Assembly: GCA_900188575.1 (NCBI GenBank)
Contig: FYEU01000312.1
Coordinates: 439,920 to 503,919 of the forward strand
Direction of reading: 5' to 3'
Length of the DNA: 64,000 bases
DNA from: Geosmithia putterillii
Lineage: Eukaryota; Ascomycota; Sordariomycetes; Hypocreales; Bionectriaceae
Shown: piece after piece, positions 11,582 to 23,500 of the stretch
How positions within the stretch are numbered: the stretch's first letter is position 1
Layout: every line of letters begins with the position of its first letter
Notes under the pieces: generated by a model
Databases searched by the model: none
The model's input: only the letters and a program-made list of their open reading frames with translations
Told to the model about the DNA's origin: nothing
Translations under genes and position numbers: made by a program

Positions 11582-13207
11582 GATATAGGTAGATGGGGGC
11601 TCCGCGGAACCGTGTGCGGAGCGTGTGATTCGTGGAGATATGTTTCGGGGCGTCGGGGTGTCGCGAGGGTGCCGAGAGCTCGAGAGCGTCGAGGCTAGGT
11701 GGCGATTGCGAAGGATCGGTCGTCACCCGGTTTGGTGATGGACAGCTCGGCTAGGGACCCGGAAAGGAGTGGCGGGTCGAGGAGAGGAAGGGAAGCAGAG
11801 AGGATGAGATGCAAAGATGCAGAGATGGCAAGGAAATCTGGCAGTCGCGTGGTGGAGATGCGCGGAAATGTACGCGAGCGAGAGATCAGAAGAAACCAAA
11901 GAGGACGGAGGACTCGAGTAGAAGGTAACAGATGGTAGCGGAGGAGGCGATGGAGTCGGAGTCGAAGAGGCGCGTGGGGTAGGTGGATGGGGATGACGGA
12001 AGGGTCGGAAGAAGTTGGAAGGTGATGATGGGGGAAGGGAAGTGAGGTTCGAACGAGGTCGTGAGCAAGTGTACTCGTACAGGGAGGTAGAGAGGGAGAT
12101 GGGTGGTAGTTGGTATAGCGGAGTCGGAGAAGACTGTGGATGGCGAAAGAGGAAAAAAAAAGGGTAATTAGGCCCCAGGTTGGACCATAAGGCATGGCCC
12201 GTGCGCGCTCCTGCCGTGCGTGTGTGTGTTTGTGTGCGCGCGCGAGGGGGCGAGGGCATCTATCAAAAGGGCAGGCACGGCATTGGTGACTCTGAGAAGG
12301 TGCGACGAGCACCGGAAACTCACTATGAACTTCACTATGAGTTCTCACAATGAACTTCAGAATACTCACATGAATAACTGTTGGTACTAAATATACAACG
12401 GTCCCATGTGGCCTTGTGCTCTGCATCATTTTAAGCCGTGAGAGAAGCTGACAGCAACAATAGTCCGTACCAGTACTCAGCGTCCGGGCTGATGGCAGCA
12501 ATACGCTTTAGAGGCAAACCATCAACAAGTGGACACAACTTGCCCTGTTTCTGCCTGTATCCCGTCACTTCGTCTGCTGGTACCGAGGGACATGTGTAAT
12601 CAATCACGTTGGGTGCATCTGCCATGTATGCATGCATTGGGCCGGTCTGCTCGGTTTGTGTGATGCTATCGCTGTTTATTATTGCACCGTCACCCTCACA
12701 ATGATTACGGAGTAATCATAGTACGAGTAGCTGCCCAACAACACCTCCAATGCACCCGGGAGCAAAGTAAGACTGACTTGATGTGGCGCACCAACCCGGG
12801 ACGTGGCTGACGGGAACAAGTTTCTCGGTGATTGGGTGAGTTGCGAGAGGTCCCTCGGTGAGTGAGCAGCAGTGAGCAGTGAGCAGCACTGAGCAGCACT
12901 GAGAAGGCTCTCTGCGGGGCCCAGTGGACGAGTTCTGGACGACTAAAAAGGTACGTACTGGTCAGAAAAATTCACCCACCAAGCACCATCAAATAGGCGA
13001 GAGGGGAGGGGACCCTCGACGACCTTGGTTGGCACTGATAAGATTGTGCAAAACTGGTCGACTTTTTTTTTTGTTACTACTACTGGCCGCCTGCCCCACG
13101 ACAATTTTCTTCTACCACAGCCAAAAGTGTTCAACGCAAGACAAGACAAAGAACCCCAAACAACCACACAGACTCGTTTCGTTTGACTCGTTCAACAATC
13201 ATTCATC
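11582..13207. other. Divergent intergenic region between G3BP-like gene and MRT4
   Basis: Holds the promoters and 5' leaders of both flanking genes. The first ~600 bp is pyrimidine-rich on the minus strand, as is common for leaders of highly expressed fungal genes. There are imperfect tandem copies of CACTATGAACTT (12320-12360), a duplicated GAGCAGCACT (12881-12900) and one TACGGAGTA (12706). No coding exon seen. Confidence 0.6.
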
Positions 13208-14105
13208 ATGCCCAAGTCCAGGCGCTCAAAGGTGGTCCACATGACCCAGGTCGACAAGAAGACCCGCGACCAAAAGGAGCAGCTCTTCCAAAACATTCGC
13301 GATGCCATCCCCGAGTACCAGCACTGCTTCGTCTTTGGTGTTGACAACATGCGTAACAACCACCTCAAGGATGTTCGTCGTGAACTGTCAGACAGCCGGT
13401 GCGTTATCCTACTCCCTACTTCCTCCCACCCAAATCTGCATCCACATCAATCATACCGCGCGAGAGAACTAAACACTGACGTATATTATACAGCCTCTTC
13501 TTTGGCAAGACCAAGCTCATGGCCCGCGCGCTCGGCCAGACCCCCGATGACGCTGCCGCCCCGGGAACCGAGCGCCTGTCGCGCTACCTGGCCGGCAACG
13601 TCGGCCTCCTTCTGACCAACCGCCCTCCTACCGAGATCACCAACTACTTCGACACCTTCACCCCCGTCGACTTTGCTCGCGCCGGCGTCCCCGCCACCCG
13701 CGCCTTCACTATCCCCAGCGGTGTCGTCTACTCGACCGCTGGCGAGGTCCCTGTGGAGCACGATGTGCCCCTCGAGCACTCCATCGAGCCCGAGCTGCGC
13801 CGCCTCGGCGTCCCCACCCGCATGGTCCGCGGCAAGATTGTCCTCGGCGATGAGGCTGGTGAGAGCGACGGCTACGTCGTCTGCAAAGAGGGCGAGGTTC
13901 TCGACTCGAGGCAGACAAGGCTTCTCAAGCTCTTCTCGGTCTGCCTCTCCGAGTTCAAGGTCCAGGTTGTCTCGTAAGTCTTTTCCCCTCCTATCCAACT
14001 TCCTCGATCCTCAACCCTCTTTACTAACGCAAACTTATTAGGTACTGGTCTTCTGAGACTGGCGAGGTGACAGAGGTCAACCTCGACGCCATGGGCGCCG
14101 AATAG
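13208..14105 (+). CDS. mrt4: Ribosome assembly factor MRT4
   Basis: Three exons: 13208-13398, 13494-13973, 14042-14105, giving 244 residues (yeast Mrt4 is 236). The start ATCATGCCCAAG gives MPKSRRSKVVHMTQVDKK, typical of Mrt4. The protein is a uL10 (P0)-like domain: it has FQNIRDAIPEYQHCFVF, LFFGKTKLMARALG and a late NRPPTEITNYF segment, but lacks the acidic stalk-binding tail of P0. Mrt4 occupies the P0 site on nuclear pre-60S particles and is exchanged for P0 in late maturation. Introns have donors GTGCGT and GTAAGT; the second has an ACTAAC branch site. Convergent with U1-70K. Confidence 0.95.
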
Positions 14106-15072
14106 ACCACTGCATCATCTTAGTCCTCATGTTGTTCATGACCCTTGTCTCGTTTTTGTTTTCTTGTTTTCGTGTACATGGCGCTCGAGGTGCAATGCAT
14201 CCTGTTTCATCTCCATTGGGTGGGCAGAGGAGGAGACACTTTGACATGACTGACTGATACCAGCGTGGAGATTTCCTCTTTGTTTTTGTTTTCTTCCTTA
14301 TATACATTCATCTTCCTTTATCTTGGGCGTTTGGGATACGATAAAAATGGAGATGGACAGAAAGAAAACCGTATAACGAGGGTATACTACTATTAGTAGA
14401 TAGATGCTCTTGATTCAAGATTATATCATCCATGTCTATGCTTTGCCTTTGGTGATAACTGGAACACGCAGGACAGAATGGATGCTTCTTGTTGATCTAA
14501 TGTATCATGCATCTAACTTGTAACGCCCGTCCTTCCTCAGCCTTCAGTCTTCTTCATCCTTCTTCTAGGGGAGACAAAAGGGGCGAGTATCACAACATAT
14601 TCTAGCTCTGGTTCTTTGGCACTGTAGTCTGCAGATATTATGGTGAGTAACAGCAGTTAGGTCACAGCCTTACCTCTGACCTTACCGATAAAACTTTGTG
14701 CTTTGAAAAAACAACAATCAATCCCGTCGCCAACCCGGGGTTTCCCTTCTCTCTCCGATACATGAAAACGAAAAACGAAATGTCCTACCTACCCATCCCC
14801 CAATAATGTACAAAATAAAAGAGAAAACAATTACCTTGGGGTCCGCGTGTCCCCATTCTTCAATTCCTTTGCGTATATATATTCTCCGTTCTCCCCCGTC
14901 GAGAGCCATTTGACCATCATGCTACGCCACTTAAGAGGATAACTGTGGTGGTGACCATGCTTCCTGGGAGATTGGAGAGACAAGGAACAGGTGTAGGAAA
15001 ATCTGGCATAACCCACCGGATGAGCAGACCCTTACCCCCTTAGTACCAGTGCTCGGTACCCAGCCTGCCAAC
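14106..15072. other. Convergent 3' region between MRT4 and U1-70K
   Basis: AT-richer sequence that should contain the two 3' UTRs. I saw no coding exon, tRNA or clear snoRNA boxes. Confidence 0.6.
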
Positions 15073-16697
15073 CTAGTATCTCCGTGACTTGCGCGAGTCG
15101 TCGTAGCCTCCCCCGTCGTATGCGCGCTTGCGGTTGTCGTCGTCCCGGGGCGGTCGGTCGTAGTCGCGGGGCCGTTGTTCGCGTTCACGATATCCACCGC
15201 CACCACCGCCGTCCCGCTCCCGCTGCTCACGGCGGCCAATGGGCTCCATGTTGCTGCCGCTGCCGGTGCGGCGGTTGTCGCGTTCACGGTCCGCAAACCT
15301 GTCACGGTAGCCGCCGCCGCCGCCACCGCCACGTCTGTCCTCGTACGATGGCCGGTCGCCGCGGTCACGGTCATAACCGCCACCACCACCAAATGGCCGG
15401 TCTCCGCCGTTCCTGCCACCGGACGGGCCAAGGGGCGCATCCCTGGGGGGGCCATTGCCAAAGCCACGGTCACGGCCGCCGCCAAAGTCGCCACCGTCTC
15501 TCCTGAAGCCTCCGCCGCGACCGCCACGGAAGCCACCCCGGCCGCGACCGCCGCCGTCAAATCCTCTGAATCCGCCGCGGTAGCCGCCGCCGCCAAAGCC
15601 ACCACCCATGGGCCGCGAGCTGGCAGCTTTAGTGTACCCACGGCCGCCAAGTCCGCCGCCCAGCCTCCTGGGCAGCCAGGAGCGGACGGTACGGCCTCGC
15701 TCCACATCCAGCTTGACGTTGCGGTCCTTGATACGGATCCCGTCACTTGTATCCAGCGCCGCTACTCGTGGGGGGTGCACCCAAAGGGGCGCACGTGTCA
15801 GTCAACTCTTACCATATGTGGGGGAGGAGGGAAGCATATAGGTGTAAAAAAGAAGATTGCATGCGCAGACTGAGGTGGGGGCAAGCTTGAGGGCCCCCAC
15901 CCCTTAAGTGCTGTCTGGCAAGTCCGAGGGTTCAAGAGAGGGCAAGCTTGAGGGCCACAGCTCCGTAGCATTGGATCCTTTCATGTCGGCGCAAAGGGGG
16001 CGAGAACGACCCGGAGGTGTATATTGGCTGGCAGGAGGGGAAGGGTGCGTGTTTTATATTTACCTCTCATGTCCTTTTCGCGCTCAAAGACGACAAAGGC
16101 ATAACCGCGATGCGCCTTCTTCTTCTTGTTGGGCTTCTCGTGCGCATGCGTGTCCTTGACGATGCGGATCTGTGATAGTAAATGTTAGCTGGTGTTTCCC
16201 ATGGATCAGAGTGTTTTGTATATCCGTACGCGTTCTATAGGGCCGAAGCGGCCAAACTCGCGCTCGAGGTCACGCTCGTCGGCCTCGTAGCTGAGGCGCG
16301 CCACAATCATGGTTTTGAAGGCATCGCCGCGGATGTTGGGGTCCTCGCTAGGCTTGTCTGTTTGGTTCCGTCCTTGTCAGCAAATGCACGTCGACCGCGG
16401 GGTGACGATAAAAGGAGGGGGGGGGTTGGGCATACAAATAGCCGGCGCCTCCTTGCGCATCTGCTCAACAGCCGTCTCCTTGTCGCGCTTCTTGCGGTCG
16501 CGCGCCTGGAGCCAGCTCTCGGTCGGCGTGTACTCGTCGGTCTCCTTGTACTTCTGCAGCTCGGGGAGGAAGGCGCCCACGCCCGTGATGGCGGCGGTCC
16601 GGCGCTTCTCGGGGGCATAATCCGGGTGTTCGAGCCATCGCAGGGGGGGACGCGCCGCGAAGAGCGCGAGCAGGTTGGGTGGGAGTTTGTCCGTCAT
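15073..16697 (-). CDS. U1 small nuclear ribonucleoprotein 70 kDa
   Basis: Four exons: 16697-16436, 16357-16230, 16169-16064, 15761-15073, in frame, 394 residues. The start MTDKLPPNLLALFAARPPL is the conserved N-terminus that wraps the U1 core. It is followed by the helix with ESWLQARDRKKRDKETAVEQ. The RRM (about 100-180) has the RNP2-like TMIVARLSYEADERDLEREF and RNP1-like RGYAFVVFE segments and binds stem-loop I of U1 snRNA. The C-terminus is an RGG/RD-rich tail with long Gly runs. U1-70K helps to recognise 5' splice sites. Intron 3 (16063-15762) is 302 nt, against 60-80 nt for its neighbours, and carries a hairpin and a 17-nt direct repeat. Divergent from mL43. Confidence 0.95.
15875..15900. 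repeat. Perfect stem-loop in U1-70K intron 3
   Basis: Arms GTGGGGGC and GCCCCCAC pair perfectly around a 10-nt loop AAGCTTGAGG. On the transcribed (minus) strand it also forms an 8-bp stem. The loop belongs to a 17-nt sequence (15879-15895) repeated exactly at 15940-15956. Confidence 0.8.
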
Positions 16698-17064
16698 CGT
16701 CGGTCTCCTCTGTCCAAGTCACGGGGGTGGATTAATCTTCTTTTGAAGGAGAGACAAAGAAGGAATGAATGAATGGTCCACCAGTGGATGCAGAGCGGGC
16801 TGCCCGAGAGAGGCGATGAGGCTGTCGTGGAGTGATGCGGTTGCCTGCCTAGTTTGTTCTTTTTTTCGCCCTGAGCTGCTCGTAAGCCAATGCAGCCAGC
16901 TTGACTGTGTTTGGGAATGGATCGCGCGGTGGGTTGTGCCGACATTTACCCGTCACGGCCCTTTTTTTTCCTTTGGGGGTCGTCGCCTTTTGCCGCGCGC
17001 GCCCAAGTAGGAGAGAGAGATCCAGCCAGAGACGTCCCATCAGATCGTTCTATCATCAGCAACA
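16698..17064. promoter_or_regulatory. Divergent promoter region, U1-70K / mL43
   Basis: A 367-bp gap between two start codons transcribed away from each other. It must contain both promoters unless these lie further away. No specific element recognised. Confidence 0.5.
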
Positions 17065-17650
17065 ATGACGGTCAAGGCACTACAAAACGTGGCTCGCGCC
17101 AAGGTACGTGCTGCTCGTCCATGTCTCCCGCATTCAACTTGACTCTCCCGCTGACTCTCCCGGCTGTGCAGAACGGCGTCGGTGCCTTTGTGCTGCAATG
17201 CAAGAAGATGGACCTCAACTACTGCGACTGGGCTGGTAGCTCCAAGGGCATGAAGTAAGTTCTCGACCCCTGTCTCTCTCTGTCTCTCTCTCTCTGTCAT
17301 ATGCGAATGGGGGATGTTTCTATTGTGGCTGTTCTTTCGTTGCTGACCTCTTCGCCAGCGGCTTCATCAAGTCCCTTCTCCCCAAGTTCGCCGCCGCCAA
17401 CCCCCAGATTGAATTCTCCGTCTCCCCCCGACCGGGCAAGCACCCCGTTGTGACGGGCCACTACATCAACGGCCGGAACAAGCCCGTGTGCGTTCGCAAC
17501 CTGACGCCCTACGAGATCCTCGAAAAGATTGAGCTATTGCGCGATGCCAGCGGCGAGAAGCTGAGGCGCACCAACAAGGCTGTCACGAGCAGCAACCCCA
17601 GTGTCAGGGGTGTCTGGTCGCCGTACCACGGGAACGGGACGCCTGTATAA
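17065..17650 (+). CDS. Mitochondrial ribosomal protein mL43
   Basis: Three exons: 17065-17103, 17172-17254, 17359-17650, in frame, 137 residues. The protein has the L51/S25/CI-B8 thioredoxin-like domain. It starts MTVKALQNVARAKNGVGAF and contains CKKMDLNYCDWAGSSKGM, GFIKSLLPKFAAANPQIEF and the final NPSVRGVWSPYHG. mL43 (yeast MRPL51) is part of the large mitochondrial ribosomal subunit. The first exon encodes only 13 residues. Convergent with the triosephosphate isomerase gene. Confidence 0.92.
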
Positions 17651-17990
17651 TTATTACGTCGAATCGAGTCAAGAAGGGGGCAAGGGGGAGGAAACTCTGG
17701 CGGTGGTCATTATACGAGCGTCTTCATGTACTTTTACTACACTCTGTACCATTGTAAAAACAATATATATCTGGCATCTGGGAATGTGCATATTCACGGC
17801 GGCATAAGAAACGGTCTCTTGTTCTTTTATGTCTTTTTTTTGTTCTTTTGCATCTGTTTCATTATCGTTCAACCCAAGATTGTCGTCTTGTCTGTCAAAG
17901 ATTGGCCCTTCTATTGTTTCCATGTTGGCTATGATATTCGGAGGACTCTAGTCACATGGCTCTTCGGGCCGACCATGTCAGAGAAGAGAC
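17651..17990. other. Convergent 3' region, mL43 / TPI
   Basis: 340 bp, AT-rich with T runs. It should hold both 3' UTRs. No gene seen. Confidence 0.6.
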
Positions 17991-19036
17991 TTACTGCTTC
18001 TTGGAGTTGACGATGTCGACGACTGCATGTCGTGTTAGTTTCTTCCTCCGTTTCCCAATAACGGGAGGGGATGCGGAGACGGGAAGACTTACAGGCAGGC
18101 TTGAGGGAGGCACCACCAACGAGGAAACCGTCAATGTCGGGCTGCTTGCTAAGCTCGACCGAGTTCTTCTCGCTGACGCTGCCGCCGTAGAGGATGCGGG
18201 TCTCGTCGGCGACCTTGGCCGAGACGCCCTGGAGCCACTCGCGGATGGCCTTGTGGACCTCCTGGGCCTGCTCGGTGGTGGCGACCTTGCCGGTGCCGAT
18301 GGCCCAGATGGGCTCGTAGGCGATGACGACCTTGGACCAGTCTGAGATGTGCGACTTGAGCGACTCGAGCTGCTTGGACACGACCTCGATGGTCTTGCCG
18401 GCCTCGCGCTCCTCGAGACTCTCACCGCAGCACCAGATGACGCTGACGCCGTTCTCGGTGGCGTACTTGGTCTTGAGCGAGACGGTCTCGTCACTCTCGC
18501 GCAGGATGGTGCGGCGCTCCGAGTGACCCAGGATGGCCCAGTCGACACCAATGTCCTTGAGCTGCTGAACCGAGATCTCGCCGGTGTAGGCGCCGTTGGG
18601 CTTGTCGAAGACGTTCTGGGCCGCGACGCCAATCTTCTTGTCAAGAGTCTCGCGGACGAGAGTCAGGTACACGGCAGGGGGGGAGACAACGACCTCTGCA
18701 CGATCAGTACCAGTCAGTATACCTGTTCAAGTCATATGTGCTTCAAGCATCCGAGGGATGAAGGCGGAGAGCCACCACCAAATGGAGGCTATCCGAGAAG
18801 AGAGAGCATACCGGCGTTGGGGTCAAGGCTGGCGTTGTTGAGGTTGCTGACAATCTCCTTGATGGACGACGCAGAGCCGTTCCTATACAGAAGCAAAATC
18901 AGTCAGTCAAATCAGTCTAACCATCAAGTCATGGATGCCAAGGGAGGAGACGGTGTCCAAAAGAGGAGAAGGTAAACAAAAAATCAAGATCAACCTACAT
19001 CTTGAAGTTGCCGCCGACAAAAAACTTGCGAGCCAT
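17991..19036 (-). CDS. tpi: Triosephosphate isomerase
   Basis: Four exons: 19036-18999, 18882-18812, 18695-18093, 18022-17991, in frame, 247 residues (usual ~248). It interconverts dihydroxyacetone phosphate and glyceraldehyde 3-phosphate in cytosolic glycolysis. Catalytic residues are visible: K12 in GGNFKMNGS, H94 in LGHSERR and E164 in AYEPIWAIGTGK; the phosphate-binding GGSVS and GGASLKPAFVDIVN follow. The first intron splits codon 13 next to the catalytic lysine, and the last exon is only 32 nt. The final intron has a good AACTAACAC branch site. Confidence 0.98.
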
Positions 19037-19311
19037 GATGGGCAGATGTGTGTGTAGACGAAGAGGTGAAGGGTAGAATGCAGCAAAGAAAGACGCCAGA
19101 GTAGCGACTAAACGATGAAGACGGAGGTGAAGATGGTGATGATGGTGATGATGATGAAGGAAGGATTGGATTAAACTACCATCTATTTGCGGCGCGCAAA
19201 AGTAGCTCAAGGTCAGGCCATAGCTCGGTCGATTGAGGGGCACCGCACCACCGACAGAGGTCCAGAGCGTTGCAAGTGAGGGGCAGCCAAGAGGGGCAGC
19301 TCAATGCGTCA

Positions 19312-19356
19312 ACGAGTACAACGAGTACAACGAGTACCACGAGTACCACGAGTACT
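19312..19356 (+). repeat. Five tandem 9-mers ACGAGTACN
   Basis: Units ACGAGTACA, ACGAGTACA, ACGAGTACC, ACGAGTACC, ACGAGTACT in direct succession, about 280 bp upstream of the TPI start. Confidence 0.9.
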
Positions 19357-20455
19357 ACGCTTCGGTCACACTACTGCTGCTGCTGCTGCTATACTTAACA
19401 CTCGTCCTACTAACTCACTTAGTCGCAAGTACTCGTACTGGTATTGTGAGGCAACAATACGTAACCGTCTACGGTTATCCTCCGTGGAGTCCCGGTCTCC
19501 AGATTTCCTCGTTGCTACCGTTGGTAGTTCTGCCTCTATATTCTTAGTGCGTGCAGGACTCATTACGTCGCCGCGTACCGTTACGGTTGCTGATCATCGT
19601 GAGCTCCCCGAACAAAGCGCCCGCGCACCCGACATTTTCCTTTCGGCCGTCTACGTCCATCAAACCCCCCGGTCAAAGCCGAGCGCGCCTTGCTAACCGA
19701 GTTTCCGATTGCCCCTACTACAAGTCCACCGCGCCATGGTCCATCAGCTGTTTGTGGCAATACCCGGCCGGCCGGGCCTTTGTCGGACGTCACTTCAAAG
19801 TTGCAATTGAATATCGTAATCATATCATTCATAAAGGCATCTAAAGCAAATCCAAAACTAACGAGTAAATCCAGTGAGATGAAAAAAAGAAGAATCAAGG
19901 AAATCTGTTCAAATGAATGACAACAGTTTGAAGAGCGAAGCAGGAAAAGAAGAAGAAAAAAGTAGCAAAGCCATGAAAAAGAAGAAGGGCAAACAAGAAA
20001 AAAGACTAAGAAAAACAAAGAAAATCAATCTATAACCCGACACCTCGTGTCTGTAATCCCAGATACTAGTCACTTTCCGGACTGTCCTGCATATCCTCCT
20101 CAAGTCTCCTCCTCTCTGACCACTGCAGTAGCAGATACCCGACCCGCGCATGTTCGCCAGCCAATGTCGCATGCGAGCACAACGAGCACGGTCCACCATC
20201 CAGGGCAACAGCAAGCATAAATTCTCACCTGCCATTCATTCCGTGGCCGAAGCATCGCGGTTTTATGTGCGGTAAAAGAAAGAGTATTGCTCGGCATGTG
20301 TGTGCGGTCCAGGGCCGCCAAATCGCGTATCCTCGTCTCGTAAGACGCCACGATGCGGTTCCCCGTAACCCTTCACTCAAATCCCAGTATGCGCGTGGTT
20401 TTCCCAAAATCCGTCAGAGACACTTAGTTCCGTCGTTTTGGTGAGAGGTAGGAGG

Positions 20456-20479
20456 GTGTGTGTGTGTGTGTGTGTGTGT
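20456..20479 (+). repeat. GT microsatellite
   Basis: About eleven GT units, just beyond the stop of the C2H2 gene. Confidence 0.9.
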
Positions 20480-20530
20480 TTCCCGTTGTTTGTTCCATCG
20501 TTCCATCCAGTTCCAGCCAGCTGATCTACT

Positions 20531-23500
20531 TCAACCAGTGGTCATCATGTGGACGTGGTGCTCGGGCAGCGGGTTCATCTCGGCCGTCATGCCCTTGAGG
20601 TTGTTGAGGGCGCCCTGGATCTCGTTGATCTGCTGCATGATGCGGTGGTCGGCGGGGTTGGTGAGGCCGCGGGCCATCTCCTGGACGCGGTTGCGGCTCT
20701 CCATCCACTGGTCGATGAGGGGGCGCGTGTTGGCCACGGGGGCCGGCTGGCGGCGAGGCTGGTGCTCCTCCTTGACGACGGGCATGCTTTTCTGGGACGA
20801 CTTGCGGCTCGTGGGGGCAGCGTGGTGGTCTGAGCTGCTGTCCGTCTTGCGCTTGCGGCCCTTGGTCGCCTGCTGGCTACCGCTGGTGCTGCTGTTCAGG
20901 CCAGTGGCGCTGTTGTTGTTCGTGCTGGCGTTGTTGTTGCTGGTGTCGGAGCCCGAGGTGCTGCCGTGGTCGTTGTGCACGCGCTTCATGTGGTCCTTAA
21001 GGTTCCACTGACGGGGGAAGCCATTGCCAGGGACGCCGCGCTCGCAGCCCTCGTAGGAGCACAGGAAGGGCTTGTCGCCGTGGCCGTGCAGGCCGTGGGC
21101 CTCGCGCTCGTGGCGGAGGAGGCACGCCGTCGAAGAGAACTTGGCGTTCTCACAGACGGGATCCTTGCACCGGTAGGGCTTCAGGTGAGAGTCGACGTAC
21201 TTGCTGCATCAGGGTTAGAGATGGTCGGGGATCAGGATGGATGCCCTCTTGGGCTGGCTGCGAGCTTTCACAGCTGCTGGTAGAGACTTACTCGTAGTTG
21301 CACTTGAGCTTCTCGGGCTTGTGCTGGCAGTCGTCCCTGCCCTCAAAGGGGCAGTGGAAGAGGCCGTCCTCGTGCGGCTTCACATTTTTGTACAGGTCGT
21401 GGTTCCTAGCACTCTCGCCCTCGCGGCGGTTGCCCATCGGGCTCGCCAGGGTCATGCCCTCGGGCAGGCTGGGGATGCCAGAGCCGTTCATGTCACCGTG
21501 GTTCATCTGGCTGCCAAAGTCCATGCTGCAAGAGCGAGGCTGGTGAGCAAGTGGTTCCGGCGACACAGGGCTGGGCCAAGAAGCGGCAGCATAAGATACA
21601 TACCTCGGAGACTGGCAAGGCATCTCAGGTGACGAGTTGGGCGGGCTGATGGGGCCCTGTGCGTGCTGCAGCCAGCCATCGTCAATGGTGGCCGGGGAGG
21701 AGGTGCGGGTGACGGATCCGGGGAAGTTGGGCCACGAGGCGGGCGAGGTGTGGTCCGCAAGGGCCGTCGTGTCAGGTCCAAACTGCATCTGCGAAGGCAC
21801 AACATGCATGGGGCTGGTCTCCGCCACGGAGAAGGGGGCGTTCTCAATGTCCAATCCGTGGGAGAGGCTGTAGGTGGCGGGCCAGTAACCCTGGGACAGG
21901 GTCGTGGCCTCCGGGTCCATCAGGAGGTAAGAATCGGCTCCAACCATGTTTCCGGTGACTTGGGATCCATGACGGAAAGCAGAAGAAGCATTGCCTCCCA
22001 CGTCCAGGCTGGACGGGTGTGATGAGTGTGATAGCATAGATCCGGTAGACCGGCTCGAGTCTACCCGGGACATGGCATGTCCTCCAGCGGAAATGTGGTG
22101 AGAAAGTCCTGAAGAAGCCCATGAACCTCCGTTGGTTCGTGTGCGGTCCATCCTTGATCCCCTAGGTGTGGTGTGGCCGGAAGTCACAATGTATTCCTCG
22201 GCATCTCCTGAGTGGGACGATCCATTGTCTGCAAAGTCCATGAGGTTCTGTGTCCCTTCTGGGGTAGCCCACGGCGAACCGTTCAATAGGTCCGCCGACG
22301 GTTCTGTCTGAGAAAAGCAAAAAATTCCAGAGGGGTTGGAGACTGAGGTCTGAGCATAGCTGTATTCGCTGCATAGGTTAGTGTGCTGTTCCCCACTATC
22401 CGGTTGTTTTCAACAATTGACAAAAGGAAATCTGAGTACAACATGGAATCAACTTTGATCTTTACAAACAGTTAGCATGTCGTTCAGTATCACAAAACTC
22501 GGGGAATAGAAAATGGTTGTACAAACCCATGCCGATCACAGTACGCGCCATCTGACAGCGTGAACTTGCAAATCCGGTGAAATCCAGGGGGGTTGAAGTG
22601 CATCAGAAGGTTGAGTCCTCTCATACCCTCCGTGCGTCCGGGTTGTATCCATGGGTTGATGCTGAGGTCCTCAAAACGGAAATAGAAAAGAAAAGAAAAA
22701 CAAGTCTCCAAGATGGTATGCATAACTCTGTGTCGAATGGAAACCATTATTCCTCGCAGCAAAGCCTTGGGGTCAAGGCAGAGCATAGATACGACACATA
22801 AAGTCTGCATGCGGCGTCGGCTCAGATCCAAGGGTGTTGGGTGGTTTGTCCATGTCGGGTCGAATAGTCCAGGTAGTAAAAACGCAAAATAAAGAATTTA
22901 AACAATCCGGTGTCTCCGCCAAGGTCCATTTGGTTCAGTCCATTGGGTATCATCTGTACACAGTCCAATCGCGGCTGCGTGCAATCAAATTGGATTGCTA
23001 GAGGCGGGTGCCTCCATTGTCCTGGCTATGGATAAGCCTGTTGATAGTCCTGGGAAATGAAACGCGAAAAGGTGGAAGTCCGAGTCCAAGGTAACGGTAA
23101 TGAGATCCAGATGGGTAGATCCAGATGGGTCTGTCGTAAATCATCCGTGGGCAAAGAGAAAACAGGTCCGTGTCAAAAGTCCAGGGGTTCATAATCCGGG
23201 TTCAAGAAATCAATCCATGTGAAAATCCAATGGGTCCGCTGGAGATGATCCCGCAAAGAAAAGCAAAAATCCTGATGTTCCCGCGAGACGGTTCTGTTTT
23301 GGTTTGGTTCTCAATCACAGTCGGGCGATACTTACTGCTGTTTGCAAGTGTTCTAGAGATATTTCATTTCTTTGTTTTTTCGTGCCCGGCTCGGGCACGT
23401 CCAGAATTGAATCCATGGATCAACAAAAAGAAACCTGGGTAGGTCATGAATGGTCCTGATTTGTATCCGGGAAAAGTATCCGGGAAGAAATGTCCTCTGG

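Larger units (their letters stand above)
19037..20530. other. Intergenic region upstream of TPI
   Basis: The TPI promoter must lie at its left end and the 3' UTR of the C2H2 gene at its right end. It contains a 9-nt tandem array (19312-19356) and a GT run (20456-20479). No coding exon recognised. Confidence 0.6.
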
